Source: an uncultured Eubacteriales bacterium (GTDB taxonomy: Bacteria; Bacillota; Clostridia; Oscillospirales; CAG-272). Taken from it: a stretch of DNA of 64,000 nucleotides. Shown piece by piece: positions 53,401 to 62,538 of this stretch. The notes beneath the pieces are model-generated. The model saw nothing but the letters and a program-made list of their open reading frames with translations, was not told the DNA's origin and did not search any database. The DNA lies in contig CAKSLU010000002.1 of assembly GCA_934474225.1 (NCBI GenBank), positions 1-64,000 on the forward strand, read 5' to 3'. Each line of letters begins with the position of its first letter. The stretch's first letter is position 1. The position numbers and the translations under genes were made by a program.

Positions 53401-54103
53401 CCTTCTCCGGCAGCACCGGGTTGACCGAATACGCCGCGATGCCGATGTTTGTCGGGTCGTCCACCGCGTAGAAGTTCTGCGGGATGGCGTAGGCGCTGCC
53501 ATCCAGCACGCGCTCGGTGGTCACCGTCTCGATGTTCGACTGCACATCCGACACCTGATAGATGCCGTAGTCGCTGCCGTCGAGATAGGTGTCATAGAGG
53601 ATGCGCGCGCGCACCTTGACCGGCGCGCCGCGGTTCTCCACCCCGAGGCTCACGGAGACCATGCCGTTCTCATTCGACACGGCGTTCGCCAGCGCCACCG
53701 TCTCGGTGAAGGTCAGATCACCGACCGACCAGACGGCGCGGATCTCGCCGCCCGCCTGCGTCTGCGTGACCTCGACTTCGCTGCTGCCCGCATACTTGCC
53801 GCCGAAGAGGTAATCCTTCGTTTCCCCGCCCGCGTCGGTGACGCGGAAGGTGACAAAGGAGGTATCGTATTCGCCGTCGTGATAGAGCAGCTTTTTGTTG
53901 TTGTCCGACTTCTTTAAGCGGTCGCCCTCGCGCGTCGCGACGGTGAAGCCGCCGTTCTTTTTCGAGACCGAAACGCGGATGAAGTCATTTTCCAGGGTGT
54001 ACGCCTCAGCCAGCTCCTCGGCCAGCGCCGAAAGCATGATCTGCGGCACCAGCCCGATAAGCATGGCAAGCATCAGCAAAAAGGCAACGATTCTCTTTTT
54101 CAT
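47489..54103 (-). CDS. Giant SLH-anchored surface protein (2204 aa)
   Basis: 2204 aa from the ATG at 54103 (GGAGGGA upstream). Signal peptide (about 1-30). The N-terminal 850 residues are beta-rich with no recognised enzyme motif. A middle part (about 900-1180) has repeated amphipathic strands and hydrophobic stretches (KANIVVNLFDVIYGGGYIVL). Ig-like/fibronectin-like modules follow (about 1300-1900), then an InlB-B-type repeat (GGSVTGGGTYAPGAEVTLTA and AGYRFGGW, about 1920-1965). Three SLH repeats sit at the end (about 2030-2200: FADTASHWAAES, FADVAANAWYADAV, FTDAAAISAWAVDG, each with APD/APR plus TR). The SLH repeats should fix it to the cell wall. Probably an adhesin or surface-layer component. 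It is 13 bases after the other giant gene. Confidence 0.85.
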   Translation of the reverse strand: MKKRIVAFLLMLAMLIGLVPQIMLSALAEELAEAYTLENDFIRVSVSKKNGGFTVATREGDRLKKSDNNKKLLYHDGEYDTSFVTFRVTDAGGETKDYLFGGKYAGSSEVEVTQTQAGGEIRAVWSVGDLTFTETVALANAVSNENGMVSVSLGVENRGAPVKVRARILYDTYLDGSDYGIYQVSDVQSNIETVTTERVLDGSAYAIPQNFYAVDDPTNIGIAAYSVNPVLPEKVAFGHWNRLAETLYDFTPVPTLDFTDTRNEYRTADSAYALYFDLGDVTADAGASLVTYYGVYAHADVAASDSVAVDITAPMRLELTADKSDYIRQSKVGQADFMITANFTNIDAEGAVDLSHAVLAVHTTAGLRPLNDLGAPEADYDFDTTKPMTTTYNDVKVGDTVTKTLYFEGKLMDEAAYERITIGIYDTSKTGGDLSETYKLGEAVAYILLPGSDGGVPKVSFTSMTPKTVYKSGTRHLFVTLTNPAMLDNRANWNLCIYSGDGSIRREVPHDNLTVKDGVLDVAVTEDIELPTGGYHLALEWTDAAVSAGVVPAAQQKQTAPALEFAVSDDIKYKNDAYGVLAVVETEVNFHNHYDILTFKDEASFEAYKKDTEQYKEILLTFRGEFSKTKTTADANGKKRGSYYTAVSRKTMDPDTRTYTVDNRITINDCMDFEGGTLAVYYENLNEYDSPICVEFDGELYTSVARTSIWKGKAIFTKIEQGGSYSLIPYDENGNRGDNFIDTPISLVWPSAASVGQTLAGMLFKMAYGQLGTMTVEVTEEYEENGETKTRKVKKQCGVVSFAAQLDLDFTGAAGEEGAPGTKKDTYFDKLKELWAFYHEGTSLYRYAYDRGRIERMLDWSNIDEHSEQETSAKGVNASVMVPDVLFGCGVGFVGVHFKVKVGLKNFVSALPEIQGEIEVNTINDWAFGVEGKVALANFTLEAKVSFKSHNNIPVPDELYVFVSGFKPGINIDGLGTVWITGGGGGIKNLYDTIFLTQAVPPLKLVMSVAFNVIQLLECEKATLAVGLTGISVSAGKMSFVGVPALRVIDKMGLALEWYPGIDLKANIVVNLFDVIYGGGYIVLQSPDYKKVFFEMFARAQLRVPNSIPLVGGMQVAGIDLGISTEKIWGALEVLFITLGVTYYWGAGSVDFTSGSKASPTFPELLGYDDVPVCYDAENDRTLYARFGTNTRVLAATASSDGLVLLGMGAEIKSNASKTAHTLNFGAYDGRAGIVQMTFPAADAAEAKTLAARITIGSAAGANDFPLVLYSGDMENNNLATANANLTYDESTKRATLAFTVTDQAQFDKTFYISTPTATELVLYDVTEPPKVTTVSGSLAGSDLALRFDGENLHELDSVSFYLSGTNDPAAAEAGYPLMTATDRYALMQGEVTAALPMDVPTGDYYIRAVYSKVDAVNGVAFSADTLHIENPHLPAAATIADAKPSGDLKYSLTVDETADANTKGYLVTVYDEEGNATDFSGITVERAASGATTFEVGGTYQASDGAGGTMTVGLAAGKRYTIGVTPYNLVTDGTDEIAVYGAETTVQPEALPAPVTPTVNFAADAAAKTRTARGYVASGTQGDIETLVYTQNAFTLTAAASEAVSGTWRLDEGTETAFTDASRIEMPLADLAEGGHTVTLTGKAADGDGFAASYTFTVDTLPPRLLLSAPVNGSLFAKDGKLTVTGVTDAGARLTVTSDGTAMLADVTVEDAGSFDAATGVFAVTVEIPDPNGAAQRKIAVTVADDVGNAETVTATVTHGALADLSDVAILVGSATPTDGNIPIPAAGAKQTLSLLGVTADGMRFVLPADLVTFEVRAVSGDASVTDSGAFEASRGARGIVTGKYAVADGAYRTATLTFGADAGAAQLVSVSATIGGSVTGGGTYAPGAEVTLTATPDAGYRFGGWTLVGVTVADTTAATIRFTMPQSGNVTALATFEATGGTGGGGSSRPDAKEDSVTARVGELVRVKLPSGKSESGYLPYYKENGARVFVPVAAVIDGEMCFIAPKRATYFFGANPVSFADTASHWAAESTAFAAMREIFRGVGESSFAPDGSMTRAMFVTVLYRLAGAPAVTGTSGFADVAANAWYADAVTFAKQNGLVAGVSATKFAPDDKITREQMATLLYRYLGFAGYTLPENEAKTFTDAAAISAWAVDGVAYGQAHGLLSGRPDGSFAPRDNATRAECCTLFARMIPAILRAKIK

Positions 54104-54116
54104 GTCTGTCCCTCCG

Positions 54117-57100
54117 TTAATTCTCAACATAGAGCAGAACGCGGATCGTCTGCCTGCTTTGCGTGGTCAGCATCAGCGTGTAATACCCCGCCTCGGTGAG
54201 CGTGAAGCTGCCGCTTGACGCCACCGGGATAAGGCCTGCCGCGCGATACTTCATCTGCCCGGTGGCGAAAATGCCGCGGCGGAGCCGGATGTAATAGGGC
54301 TCGCAGATGCCCGGCTCGATTTCGGGCAGGTTTTCGACGGTGAGCGCATGTTCGCCTGTGCGGAGCACTGCCGTGCCGCCCGGGAGGACCGGCGCGCCGT
54401 CCACCGTGAGGCAGATCGTGTCGCGCCCGATGACGCGCACGAAGCGCAGCGCCTGGAGCGTGTTGCCTGCCGCGTCGGTGACGGTGTAAGGCACCTCATA
54501 AAGCCCGCCTGCGGCAAGGTCAACGCCGCTGAGGTCGTATGCCACCTGCGGATAGCCGGGCAATGTCACATTGTCCCACACGGTATAGCCGGTGTCGAGC
54601 AGGGCGCGCAGCGCGTCTTCCGCCGCATCCGCCGTCACAAAGACGGTGTTGGTATCAAAGCTGATGGTCGGGAGCGTGCGGTCGATGCCCGAGACGGTGA
54701 GCGTGTAGGCGGTGGTGTTGCCTGCCGCGTCGGTTGCCGTCATCGTGTAGGTGCCGTTTTCGGTGAAGGTCACCGTCACATCGACATCCTTTTGCAGCGT
54801 ATAGGTGCTGCCGCCGACGGTCAGCGTGCAGTCCTCGTCCGCTCGGACCTTGACGCTTACACTGCCGGAGGTCGGCAGCTCGAGCACGGCGTCGTCGCCG
54901 CCCGGATAGGTCACGGTGAGCGTGGGCGCGGTGTAGTCGAGGTCATCGACCGCCACCGTCACGACGGTGAGGTTGCCCGCCTTATCCGCAAAGCGGAAGT
55001 CGCGCGTCTCGTTTGCCGTCACTTCCCAAACAAACGGTGCGTGCGGGGACAGGAGGTCGCCCGGCGTGCCGTAGTTCTGGCAGTAGGCGTCCTCGTCCGG
55101 TGTGAGCGTGATCCGATAGCCGTAGGGCACGGAAGAGCCGGTGCGGAAGAGCGGTTCGCGCGCCTCGGCAATATAGGGCGCCGTGATGTCGATGACGCCG
55201 ACGAAGGCGCCGAGCGTGTAGGTCGCGGTGCGGCCGTTGCCCGCCATCGCTTCAATCGTCAGTTCGTTGTTATAGTCCTCGGCGTAGGTCACTGTGATGC
55301 GCGCCTCGGTGACGAAGACCGAAACGCCCGCATCCACATTCTGCACGCCGTCGCCCGGCGCAAACGAATAGGTATAGCCGTTCTTCGGCGTCACCGTCAC
55401 CCCGGCAAGCGGCATGTCGCTGTCAAGGTGCGTGCTGACGCTGTTTTTGGTCGGCCCTGCGGTCGGGCGGCTCTCGTCATACTTGACGGTGCCGTCCTCC
55501 GTGTAAGCATAGGCGGGCGACCACTTCTGCGTGAGGGTCGGCGCGGAGGTGTCAATATCCGAGACGGTCAGCACCGCCTCGCCGTAGTTCCCTGCCGCGT
55601 CGCGGAAGACGCAGGTCACACTGCCGTTGTCGGCAAAGCGGATGCGGTACCACAGTTTGCCGTCGACAAGCTCGGCGACCGCGTCTGTGGGGAAAGTGAG
55701 CGAAACGCTGCTGTCCGCGCGCTCCGCGCCGTTGGCGTCCACATCATAGGGGCGCACATAGCCGTCGCGCGTATACATGCCGGACATCTCGATTTTTGTC
55801 TCGGCGCGCGGCGCGATGTTGTCGATTTTTGCAAACAGCGCCGCCGGGAAAGTGAGCGTCGCCGCATTGCCGACGGCGTCGGTCACGGTGACGGTGAAGT
55901 CCGCCGCCGCATTCACTGAAAGAATGCTGCCGGAGAGGGTGACACCTGCCGCCGCCGTCACGGTGACGGTACAGGGCATCGACTTATCACTGATGTTCAG
56001 CCGCAGGCTGTAGCCCTGCACCTCGCCGACATCGGCAAACTTCTCGGCAATGTCCGTAGCCGCGTCGCCCGCGCGGAAGGATTCCGCACGGCTGAGAACG
56101 CCTGCGCGCTTTGCGTAGATATCCACCGCAACCTCGGGGGCTTCGGTGTCGACATAGGGCTTCGGCAGTCCGGTGACGACCAGTCCTGCCGGGAGCGCCG
56201 CCGTGACGCTGCCCGCATTGCCGAAGTCGTCGACATAGGCAAAGGTGTGCGTCGTCTCGCCGCCCGCCGTGAAGGTGTATTCGCTGCCGCCCGCCGTCGG
56301 GGTGACGGTGCGGGAGGTGGCATAGCGTGCCGTGACGGCGCCGCGGCTCTCAAAGACGCCGCCCTCGCCGTGCTCCGCGATGTACGCCGCCAGCTCCTCT
56401 GCGGTAAACTCGCGCCCCGCCGCCTCTAAGTAGTAGTAGACCGTCGCCTGCGGCGCGCGGTTTGCAATATTGGTGATGTAGACGCGCACGATGTGCGAAG
56501 CGCCCGAAATGCCGGAGACCGCATCGGGCTTCGGCTCATCGCCGATGTCGTAGCGGCAGACATACAGTTCTGTATTCTCCCGGATGACGGTGCGGCGCAC
56601 CAGCGCTGCCGTGCGCGCGTCGCCGTCGATGGGGGCAAGCGGCACATAGGTGTCCGCCCCGGTCTTTTCAAAGACCAGGAGCGTGCCCTCGACCGCCGCC
56701 GTCGTCAGGGTGACGGCTTCGCCGGTCAGCCCGGTCTCGGAAAACTCGATGTGGATGCTCTCATCTTCGCCCGCATGGTAGAACGCCGTGCCGACATCGA
56801 CCGTCGCGGTATACAGTCTGCCGAAGACATCGTAATAGGAGATCTCCTGCGTGCCGTTTTCGGTGATAGTAAACGCGCCCTCCCACTCGCGGGAGACAAA
56901 GGCGTCATACGGATACGGGAAGACCTCGCTCTTGCCGTGGCTGTCGCCGCTCTGCCAGATGAAGGTGTCCGCCGGGCGCACAGGCTGGTTGAAGACGGTG
57001 TTTCCTCTTGCAAAACTGAAGTTTTCAAACTGCGGCTCGATGCCGACAATGCTGCAGGTGTCGCTGCCCTCGCCGGTATAGCCGTATGCGTCGGTCATGG

Positions 57101-60100
57101 AGACCTTCGCCGTAAAGCCGTTTGTACCCGCCGGCACCACGCCGTGCAGATAGAAGTTCAGCATGGTTCTGTCCACCGTGTAACTCGTCTCGACGCGGTA
57201 GACGCCCGTGCCGCCGAGTGCAGTGAAGGTGAAGTCATTGGACGCATCCTCGGCGATGTGCACCGTGAGGCTGCTCTCGGGCAGGTGCGCCGCATACGCC
57301 TCATCAAATTCGAGGCGGATCGTGTAGTCACCGGAGGGGTTGTAGATATGCCCGCCGATGGAGTAGGCGCCGTCCCCCTTGTCAAAGATGCCGATGTCCG
57401 GCGTGGGCGCTTTCTGCGTCCACTGCACGGGCGCGTCGCCTGCCGCCATGAAGATGTTGCCGCAGTCGTCCTCGGCGGTGACGGTGTAGGTCGCGCCACC
57501 GGTCTCGCGGGCGACGAGCGGCATGCGATAGGTGCCGTCCGCCTGCGCCGCCATTTCGGCGCGGTATTTCTGCCCGTCCGCCGTCTGCACGCCCGCATAG
57601 ACGCGCACAAGCCCGGTATAGGTGTTTTTCGCATCCGGCGTGAAGATCAGTTCGCCACCGTTTGCCGTATCGGCGCGCAGCGTGCCGGTGTAATCGCCGC
57701 CGACGGGGTGCACCGTGCGGTACACGATGTCGCCGCGGCGGCCGTTGGCATAGACCTGCTGCACAGCGATGCGGTTGTCGGCATCCGCCGCAAGGTAGAG
57801 CGTGTACGCCTCGGGCGATGCGGGCATTGCCGAGACCTCAACATGGTACAGATTGTCGATGCCGGACGACTTCTCGGTGTCAAAGATGCTCTGGTCGCGG
57901 TCATACTGGCGAAGCTCGACCTTATGGTTTTCATAGCCCGCCGCCGTATTCCAGATGACCGTGGTGAACACCTGCGTCTGCGCGACGAGCTTCGGATTTG
58001 CCGCATAGCCGACGCCGATGCCCTTCACATCGAGGCCGTTGTAGGTCACATTGCCGTCCGCGTCCTCGCTGCTGTCGCTGTAGACGCCGACTGCAAAGTC
58101 GTAGCTGTCGATGCCCGCCGTGGGCAGGTAAATCACGCCGTCGCGGAGACACTCGACAGCATCCCAGTAGTTATACTGTGCGCCGAAGCGGTCGGACATG
58201 GGATTTGCACGGAAGGAGAGGAGACCGCGGTTGGCGATAGGCTCGGTTGCGTCCACCTCGATAAGTCCGTCAAACCAGATTTGGTCATGGCCGTCCCCCG
58301 AGCGGCGGGCAAGCTGCACGGACAGTTCATAGCCGCCGGTCTCGTAGGTCGTCGGCGCGCCGCCATAGGCAGCCACCGCCGCCGCGGGAATCGTGAGAAT
58401 CTGCGCGGCACTGCCGTCTGCCGCCGCCCTGACCTCTGCCAGCGGCACGCGGTATTCGGCATCGAAAGTGTAGCCGTCTGTCGTATGGCGAATCAGCAGA
58501 TAGCTGTTTTCCGCATCGACATTGTCATAATTAAACCCATAGTTGTCGCGCTCCAGCGTGAAGCGAAGCTGCACGCCCTCGAGCGTGGCGGGAACGGTCC
58601 CCTCCGCCGTGCTCCGCGGCCATGCCGTGACGGCGTTGGTGAGGCCTTCGGTGAGCGCGGTGAGCGCCGCGCCCGCATACGGCTTTGTCTCCCGCGCGGA
58701 GAGAACGCGCAGCCGGATGCGCTCGGTAGAGACCGTGTCGCTGTCGCTGCCCGCGACTTTGACGGCGTACAGATTATCCAGAGCGACACCCGCCTCCGAC
58801 GCAAAGCGCGTGAACGCGGTCTTTGCGCCCGCAATGACGAGCACCTCGAGGCTGCCGCTGTAGCCGCCGTAGATGACATTGTTCCACCACTTATAGACGG
58901 CGCTGTCCGCATCCAGCTCGTACATCTTCTTCGGCATGTACCAGCCCTCGTCCGTGCGGGTGTCCGCATCCGCGTCAAAGCGATAGCGGATGTTGCCCTC
59001 GGCCACGGCGGTCACGGTCATGTAGTACCAGCCGTTTGCCGTCTTATAGGGATAGCTGAACAGATTGGTGCCGTCTGCGATATTGTCCCAGTCGGTCAGC
59101 GTGAGCACCGCGTAGGTGTCGGCAGCGCCCGAAACTTCCTTGGGAATCGGCACCGCCACAACCACCGTGTCGCGCTCGGCAAGCGAGGTCAGACTGAGCC
59201 CCGCTTTTGATGTGACCGCCTCGGTGGAATGCAGCGCATACTGCGCCTTGGAGAGGTCATAGGTAAAGCTGCCGATGTCGATCGGCGCGGAGACATTGCC
59301 CGCCGTGTCGGTCGCGCGGACGAGAATCGTCCGTGTGGTGCTCTCGCCGTTTGCCGCGGTGAAGGACGCCTTGCCGACAAAGGCGGTCGGCGTACCGGTG
59401 ATGTCGCCGTCCTGCCAGGTCGCGCCGTCGTCGGTCGAATACTGCCACTTGGCAACGCCGCTCTTGTCGGTGAGAGTGACCTCCACGGTCAGCGTGCCGG
59501 TCGAACCGGAGAGGGCGCGCGTGACTGCGCCTGCCTTTGCCGTCGGGGCGACGCCGTCCACCGCAAAGTCAAACACGCCGGACGCGGGCAGCAGCGTTTC
59601 GCCCACATTGCCCGCATAGTCTGTGGCGCGCACGGTGAGCGTCACGCCCGAGAAGTCCGCATAGTCCTCGCCCGTCACGGGACGGACAAACAGGTAGTTG
59701 TACACCGCCTCGGCGGGGGAGGGCGGGCATTCCACCTGCGTGAAATCCACCGCCGTGCCGGCAGCGGCGCGCGTCCACCCCGCCGTGGGGGTCTCCGGCT
59801 CGGCGCTGATGACATATTCATACGGATATGCCGCGCCGTCGCCGCCGTTGTTCAGCACAAAGCTGCCGGGGATGCCCGCAGCGCCCGAGGCGTCGTCCGC
59901 TACAGCAAAGCCGTAGCGGAAGCCGTCGCCCGTCTTCGTATAGGCGATGCCCTCGACCGTGGGCGGGGTGACATCCAGCTTATACGGATTGGCGTTTGCG
60001 TTCTCCGCAATCGCGCCCGCATAGAGGTTGCCCGCGAGGTCGCAGAGCACATGCCCGCTCTTCACTTCAAGCGAAGTCACGCGGATGTCGCCGTCCGCGT

Positions 60101-61724
60101 CGGCGATGCGGAGGTTTTCGTGAATCGGGATCAGCGCAAAGACGAGGTTTGTGCCGCTGTCGCTCTGATTGGAGATGATGGTATCGACCGTCAGGTAGGC
60201 GACGCCGTCCACCTCGCGCGTGCCGAGCCCGCTCACGGTTTTGCCGCCGAGCGTGCGGTCAAGCTCGCCGTCCACGATAATGTTGGTGACGGCGACGGCG
60301 TTCGGCCAGTATTTTGAGCCGCTCGGCAGATTGGTCGTCTCGCTGAAGATCGCCGTAATCTGCAGGCTGTCGCCCTCGCCGAGGTAGGCGTCGCTGGCAT
60401 CGGGATAGCCGGTGTCGTCCGGGTCGGTCTTGCCGAGCGCCGCCTTGAGCGCTTCATTGCCCGTGTTGCCGACAAATTCAAAATCCGTCACCGTCGGCGC
60501 CGCGGTATCGATGCGGAGGCTGCAATTGTAGCGCTCCGTCACGATGGGATTGCCCGCGAGGTCGGTGATGTAGGCGCTCGTCTCGGAAAAGCCGGTCTTG
60601 TCGCCGTTTTTCGCCGTCTCGCTGAGGGTGAAGGACTTGTCGTCAATCACCTGCACAAGCGACAGATTCTTGCCGTACAGCCCACTGAGTCCCAGTTCCG
60701 GAATCGAGAGTTCGCCCTCGTCGCCGCGCACGGTATAGGTAAAGTACAGATCGTTGCCGTCGAGCTTCGTCAGCGCCGCCTTCGGCTGCAAATCGTCGCC
60801 CGTCACGCCGCGCGCGCGGAGAATCAGGTTAAGGTCACCGTGCGCCGCGCTGTCGTCCGCAAAGCGGATCGGCTCGTCAAAGTGCAGGCGGATGGTGAGC
60901 GTCTGTCCTGCGCCGACATGCACCTGACTCGTGCTTCTCTGCTCCTTGCCGCCGTCCACGCTGAAATACACGCCGTCAATCGCCGGCGCGCGGCCGTCGC
61001 GGAAGGTGACGAGCATATTCTCGGCATAGGCGCCGCCGCAGGTGCAGGTTCCCTTCTCATACTTGACCGAGGACTTTTCAAACTTGAGGAACGCATTGAA
61101 CGACTTCGTATAGTCCAGCATGGTATACGGGTCGTCCAGCGTCGTATAGTCGCCGAGGCGGGGGTATTTTGCCGACATGCCCGCCGTGCTGCCGTAAATG
61201 CTGCTCGCCCAGGTGTTGCCGAGGAACAGATGGACCTTTTCAAACGCCAGCACATCCTGCGACTTGAACACGCCGCACTTGTGCGAATGCACGCGGTTGA
61301 AAAGTGTTGCCGACAGGTTGGCGGCGAGGTTCTGCCGCGCGACGGCAACGCTGTGCAGCGTGCTCGACGCCCATGCCGAACTGCTCCCCTTGAAATACAG
61401 GTATCCGTCCGTCTCGCCCGTGTCATCGTCCTTCACGCGCGTGTGATAGTCCGGATTCGGATATTTGCTGCTGGTAAAAAGCCCGATGCCGTTATAATAC
61501 GCGGCATAATCGCAGCCGTCCTTCCCGTAGTTCAGCTTCAGCTTCTCATAAAAGCCGGCGTCGTACCCGGTGTTTGCGTTGAGGATCGCCGCCTCGGGCG
61601 TGCGCCGGTTGTATTCCACCGCCGCAGGCGCTGCCGCCGCGGGAATCGCCGCCGCCGGAATCAGCCCCGAAAGCAGGCAAAGCACGATAAACACAGCGAG
61701 CGTCCGTCTTGCACTTGTCTTCAT
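54117..61724 (-). CDS. Giant secreted multi-Ig-like surface protein (2535 aa)
   Basis: 2535 aa from the ATG at 61724 (GGGAGA upstream). Signal peptide (about 1-40). A first domain of about 250 residues (NRRTPEAAILNANTGYDAGF) is followed by many beta-sandwich modules, most joined by the bacterial Ig-like pattern D-x-T-A/P-P-T and containing phrases such as ATDTAGNVSAPIDIG, VTDAVGNAATLTF and TDAAGNTTAYTLTV. At least ten such modules are visible between about 450 and 2480. No SLH, LPxTG or choline-binding anchor is present at the C-terminus. It may therefore be held by the SLH-bearing partner encoded next, or be secreted. No catalytic motif recognised. Confidence 0.82.
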   Translation of the reverse strand: MKTSARRTLAVFIVLCLLSGLIPAAAIPAAAAPAAVEYNRRTPEAAILNANTGYDAGFYEKLKLNYGKDGCDYAAYYNGIGLFTSSKYPNPDYHTRVKDDDTGETDGYLYFKGSSSAWASSTLHSVAVARQNLAANLSATLFNRVHSHKCGVFKSQDVLAFEKVHLFLGNTWASSIYGSTAGMSAKYPRLGDYTTLDDPYTMLDYTKSFNAFLKFEKSSVKYEKGTCTCGGAYAENMLVTFRDGRAPAIDGVYFSVDGGKEQRSTSQVHVGAGQTLTIRLHFDEPIRFADDSAAHGDLNLILRARGVTGDDLQPKAALTKLDGNDLYFTYTVRGDEGELSIPELGLSGLYGKNLSLVQVIDDKSFTLSETAKNGDKTGFSETSAYITDLAGNPIVTERYNCSLRIDTAAPTVTDFEFVGNTGNEALKAALGKTDPDDTGYPDASDAYLGEGDSLQITAIFSETTNLPSGSKYWPNAVAVTNIIVDGELDRTLGGKTVSGLGTREVDGVAYLTVDTIISNQSDSGTNLVFALIPIHENLRIADADGDIRVTSLEVKSGHVLCDLAGNLYAGAIAENANANPYKLDVTPPTVEGIAYTKTGDGFRYGFAVADDASGAAGIPGSFVLNNGGDGAAYPYEYVISAEPETPTAGWTRAAAGTAVDFTQVECPPSPAEAVYNYLFVRPVTGEDYADFSGVTLTVRATDYAGNVGETLLPASGVFDFAVDGVAPTAKAGAVTRALSGSTGTLTVEVTLTDKSGVAKWQYSTDDGATWQDGDITGTPTAFVGKASFTAANGESTTRTILVRATDTAGNVSAPIDIGSFTYDLSKAQYALHSTEAVTSKAGLSLTSLAERDTVVVAVPIPKEVSGAADTYAVLTLTDWDNIADGTNLFSYPYKTANGWYYMTVTAVAEGNIRYRFDADADTRTDEGWYMPKKMYELDADSAVYKWWNNVIYGGYSGSLEVLVIAGAKTAFTRFASEAGVALDNLYAVKVAGSDSDTVSTERIRLRVLSARETKPYAGAALTALTEGLTNAVTAWPRSTAEGTVPATLEGVQLRFTLERDNYGFNYDNVDAENSYLLIRHTTDGYTFDAEYRVPLAEVRAAADGSAAQILTIPAAAVAAYGGAPTTYETGGYELSVQLARRSGDGHDQIWFDGLIEVDATEPIANRGLLSFRANPMSDRFGAQYNYWDAVECLRDGVIYLPTAGIDSYDFAVGVYSDSSEDADGNVTYNGLDVKGIGVGYAANPKLVAQTQVFTTVIWNTAAGYENHKVELRQYDRDQSIFDTEKSSGIDNLYHVEVSAMPASPEAYTLYLAADADNRIAVQQVYANGRRGDIVYRTVHPVGGDYTGTLRADTANGGELIFTPDAKNTYTGLVRVYAGVQTADGQKYRAEMAAQADGTYRMPLVARETGGATYTVTAEDDCGNIFMAAGDAPVQWTQKAPTPDIGIFDKGDGAYSIGGHIYNPSGDYTIRLEFDEAYAAHLPESSLTVHIAEDASNDFTFTALGGTGVYRVETSYTVDRTMLNFYLHGVVPAGTNGFTAKVSMTDAYGYTGEGSDTCSIVGIEPQFENFSFARGNTVFNQPVRPADTFIWQSGDSHGKSEVFPYPYDAFVSREWEGAFTITENGTQEISYYDVFGRLYTATVDVGTAFYHAGEDESIHIEFSETGLTGEAVTLTTAAVEGTLLVFEKTGADTYVPLAPIDGDARTAALVRRTVIRENTELYVCRYDIGDEPKPDAVSGISGASHIVRVYITNIANRAPQATVYYYLEAAGREFTAEELAAYIAEHGEGGVFESRGAVTARYATSRTVTPTAGGSEYTFTAGGETTHTFAYVDDFGNAGSVTAALPAGLVVTGLPKPYVDTEAPEVAVDIYAKRAGVLSRAESFRAGDAATDIAEKFADVGEVQGYSLRLNISDKSMPCTVTVTAAAGVTLSGSILSVNAAADFTVTVTDAVGNAATLTFPAALFAKIDNIAPRAETKIEMSGMYTRDGYVRPYDVDANGAERADSSVSLTFPTDAVAELVDGKLWYRIRFADNGSVTCVFRDAAGNYGEAVLTVSDIDTSAPTLTQKWSPAYAYTEDGTVKYDESRPTAGPTKNSVSTHLDSDMPLAGVTVTPKNGYTYSFAPGDGVQNVDAGVSVFVTEARITVTYAEDYNNELTIEAMAGNGRTATYTLGAFVGVIDITAPYIAEAREPLFRTGSSVPYGYRITLTPDEDAYCQNYGTPGDLLSPHAPFVWEVTANETRDFRFADKAGNLTVVTVAVDDLDYTAPTLTVTYPGGDDAVLELPTSGSVSVKVRADEDCTLTVGGSTYTLQKDVDVTVTFTENGTYTMTATDAAGNTTAYTLTVSGIDRTLPTISFDTNTVFVTADAAEDALRALLDTGYTVWDNVTLPGYPQVAYDLSGVDLAAGGLYEVPYTVTDAAGNTLQALRFVRVIGRDTICLTVDGAPVLPGGTAVLRTGEHALTVENLPEIEPGICEPYYIRLRRGIFATGQMKYRAAGLIPVASSGSFTLTEAGYYTLMLTTQSRQTIRVLLYVEN

Positions 61725-61800
61725 AAGTTCGTCTCCCGATGTCATGTGGCACCGTCTCACCGTCCCCCGCCACAAGGGGACGGCGCGTCTCTGTGTATGT

Positions 61801-62538
61801 TCAGCGGTCTTCGCCGCTCTTCTTTCTCGTCTTGCGGGGCACGCGCGGCTCTGCCAGCGCTGCCTCGACATCCACTTCCGCATCCGCCAGCGCCTTCTCC
61901 ACCACCCGGCGGGCGATGGCGTCAAGGTCGAGGGAAAGTACCTTCTCCAGCACCGGCATATACGCCTCGCGCGGCACCTCATACAGCTTGAAGCAGCAGG
62001 AGAGGCAGCGCACCGTCTTTCGCTCGATGGTGAAATAGAGGTCGCAGTGCCGCGCCATAAAGCCGCGCATCACCCCCGCCGCCGCAATCTCCAGCTCGTA
62101 GAAGTCATTTTTCTCCGCGTCCGGCAGGTACGGCGAGAAGAACGCTTCAATCTTGTCGGTCATGTTCTCATAAATATAGGCGGCGGTGCGCGGCAGCGTG
62201 TATGCCGTGACATACAGTTCGCGCAGCTCGTCGCTCATTTCGGCGATATGCAGCTGCAGGGCCGTCTCCATCGCATAGATGAGGAGCGGGTCTGCCTCCG
62301 CGCCGGCGAGGGCGTCCGCCGTGGCAAACTGCCCGTGGAACATCTTCTGCACCAGATCGAGCAGCACGCCCTCTTTGTTGCCGAACTGAAAAAACGGCGA
62401 ACCGCTGATGATGCCCGCCGTCTCGGCGACCTCCTTGGCGGTCGTCTTCTCATACCCTTTCTCCAAAAACAGTTTCATCGCGACGCTCAGAATCTTTCTG
62501 CGCGTGACCATACCGCTCGGTTGAATTCCTTTTTTCAT
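61801..62538 (-). CDS. TetR/AcrR family regulator
   Basis: 245 aa from the ATG at 62538. N-terminal helix-turn-helix of TetR type: TRRKILSVAMKLFLEKGYEK, then TTAKEVAETAGIISGSPFFQ and FGNKEGVLLDLVQ (about 11-65). The rest is a helical ligand/dimer domain and a basic tail (EPRVPRKTRKKSGEDR). The residues ISGSPFFQFGNKEG vary from the usual ...GSLYYHFKNKE. It is 76 bases upstream of the giant gene on the same strand and may be co-transcribed with, or control, the surface pair. A possible promoter is TTGCAA (62583-62588) and TAGTAT (62559-62564), spaced by 18. Confidence 0.85.
   Translation of the reverse strand: MKKGIQPSGMVTRRKILSVAMKLFLEKGYEKTTAKEVAETAGIISGSPFFQFGNKEGVLLDLVQKMFHGQFATADALAGAEADPLLIYAMETALQLHIAEMSDELRELYVTAYTLPRTAAYIYENMTDKIEAFFSPYLPDAEKNDFYELEIAAAGVMRGFMARHCDLYFTIERKTVRCLSCCFKLYEVPREAYMPVLEKVLSLDLDAIARRVVEKALADAEVDVEAALAEPRVPRKTRKKSGEDR

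Noticed and set aside
51254..53917. 887-codon plus-strand open frame
   Set aside because: Same kind of antisense artefact over the giant SLH gene.
56493..59210. 905-codon plus-strand open frame
   Set aside because: Antisense artefact over the multi-Ig-like giant gene; composition is not protein-like.
61725..61800. GC hairpin (GTCCCC/GGGGAC) between tetR and the giant gene as a terminator
   Set aside because: Short stem and no U-tract; too weak to claim separation of the two genes.
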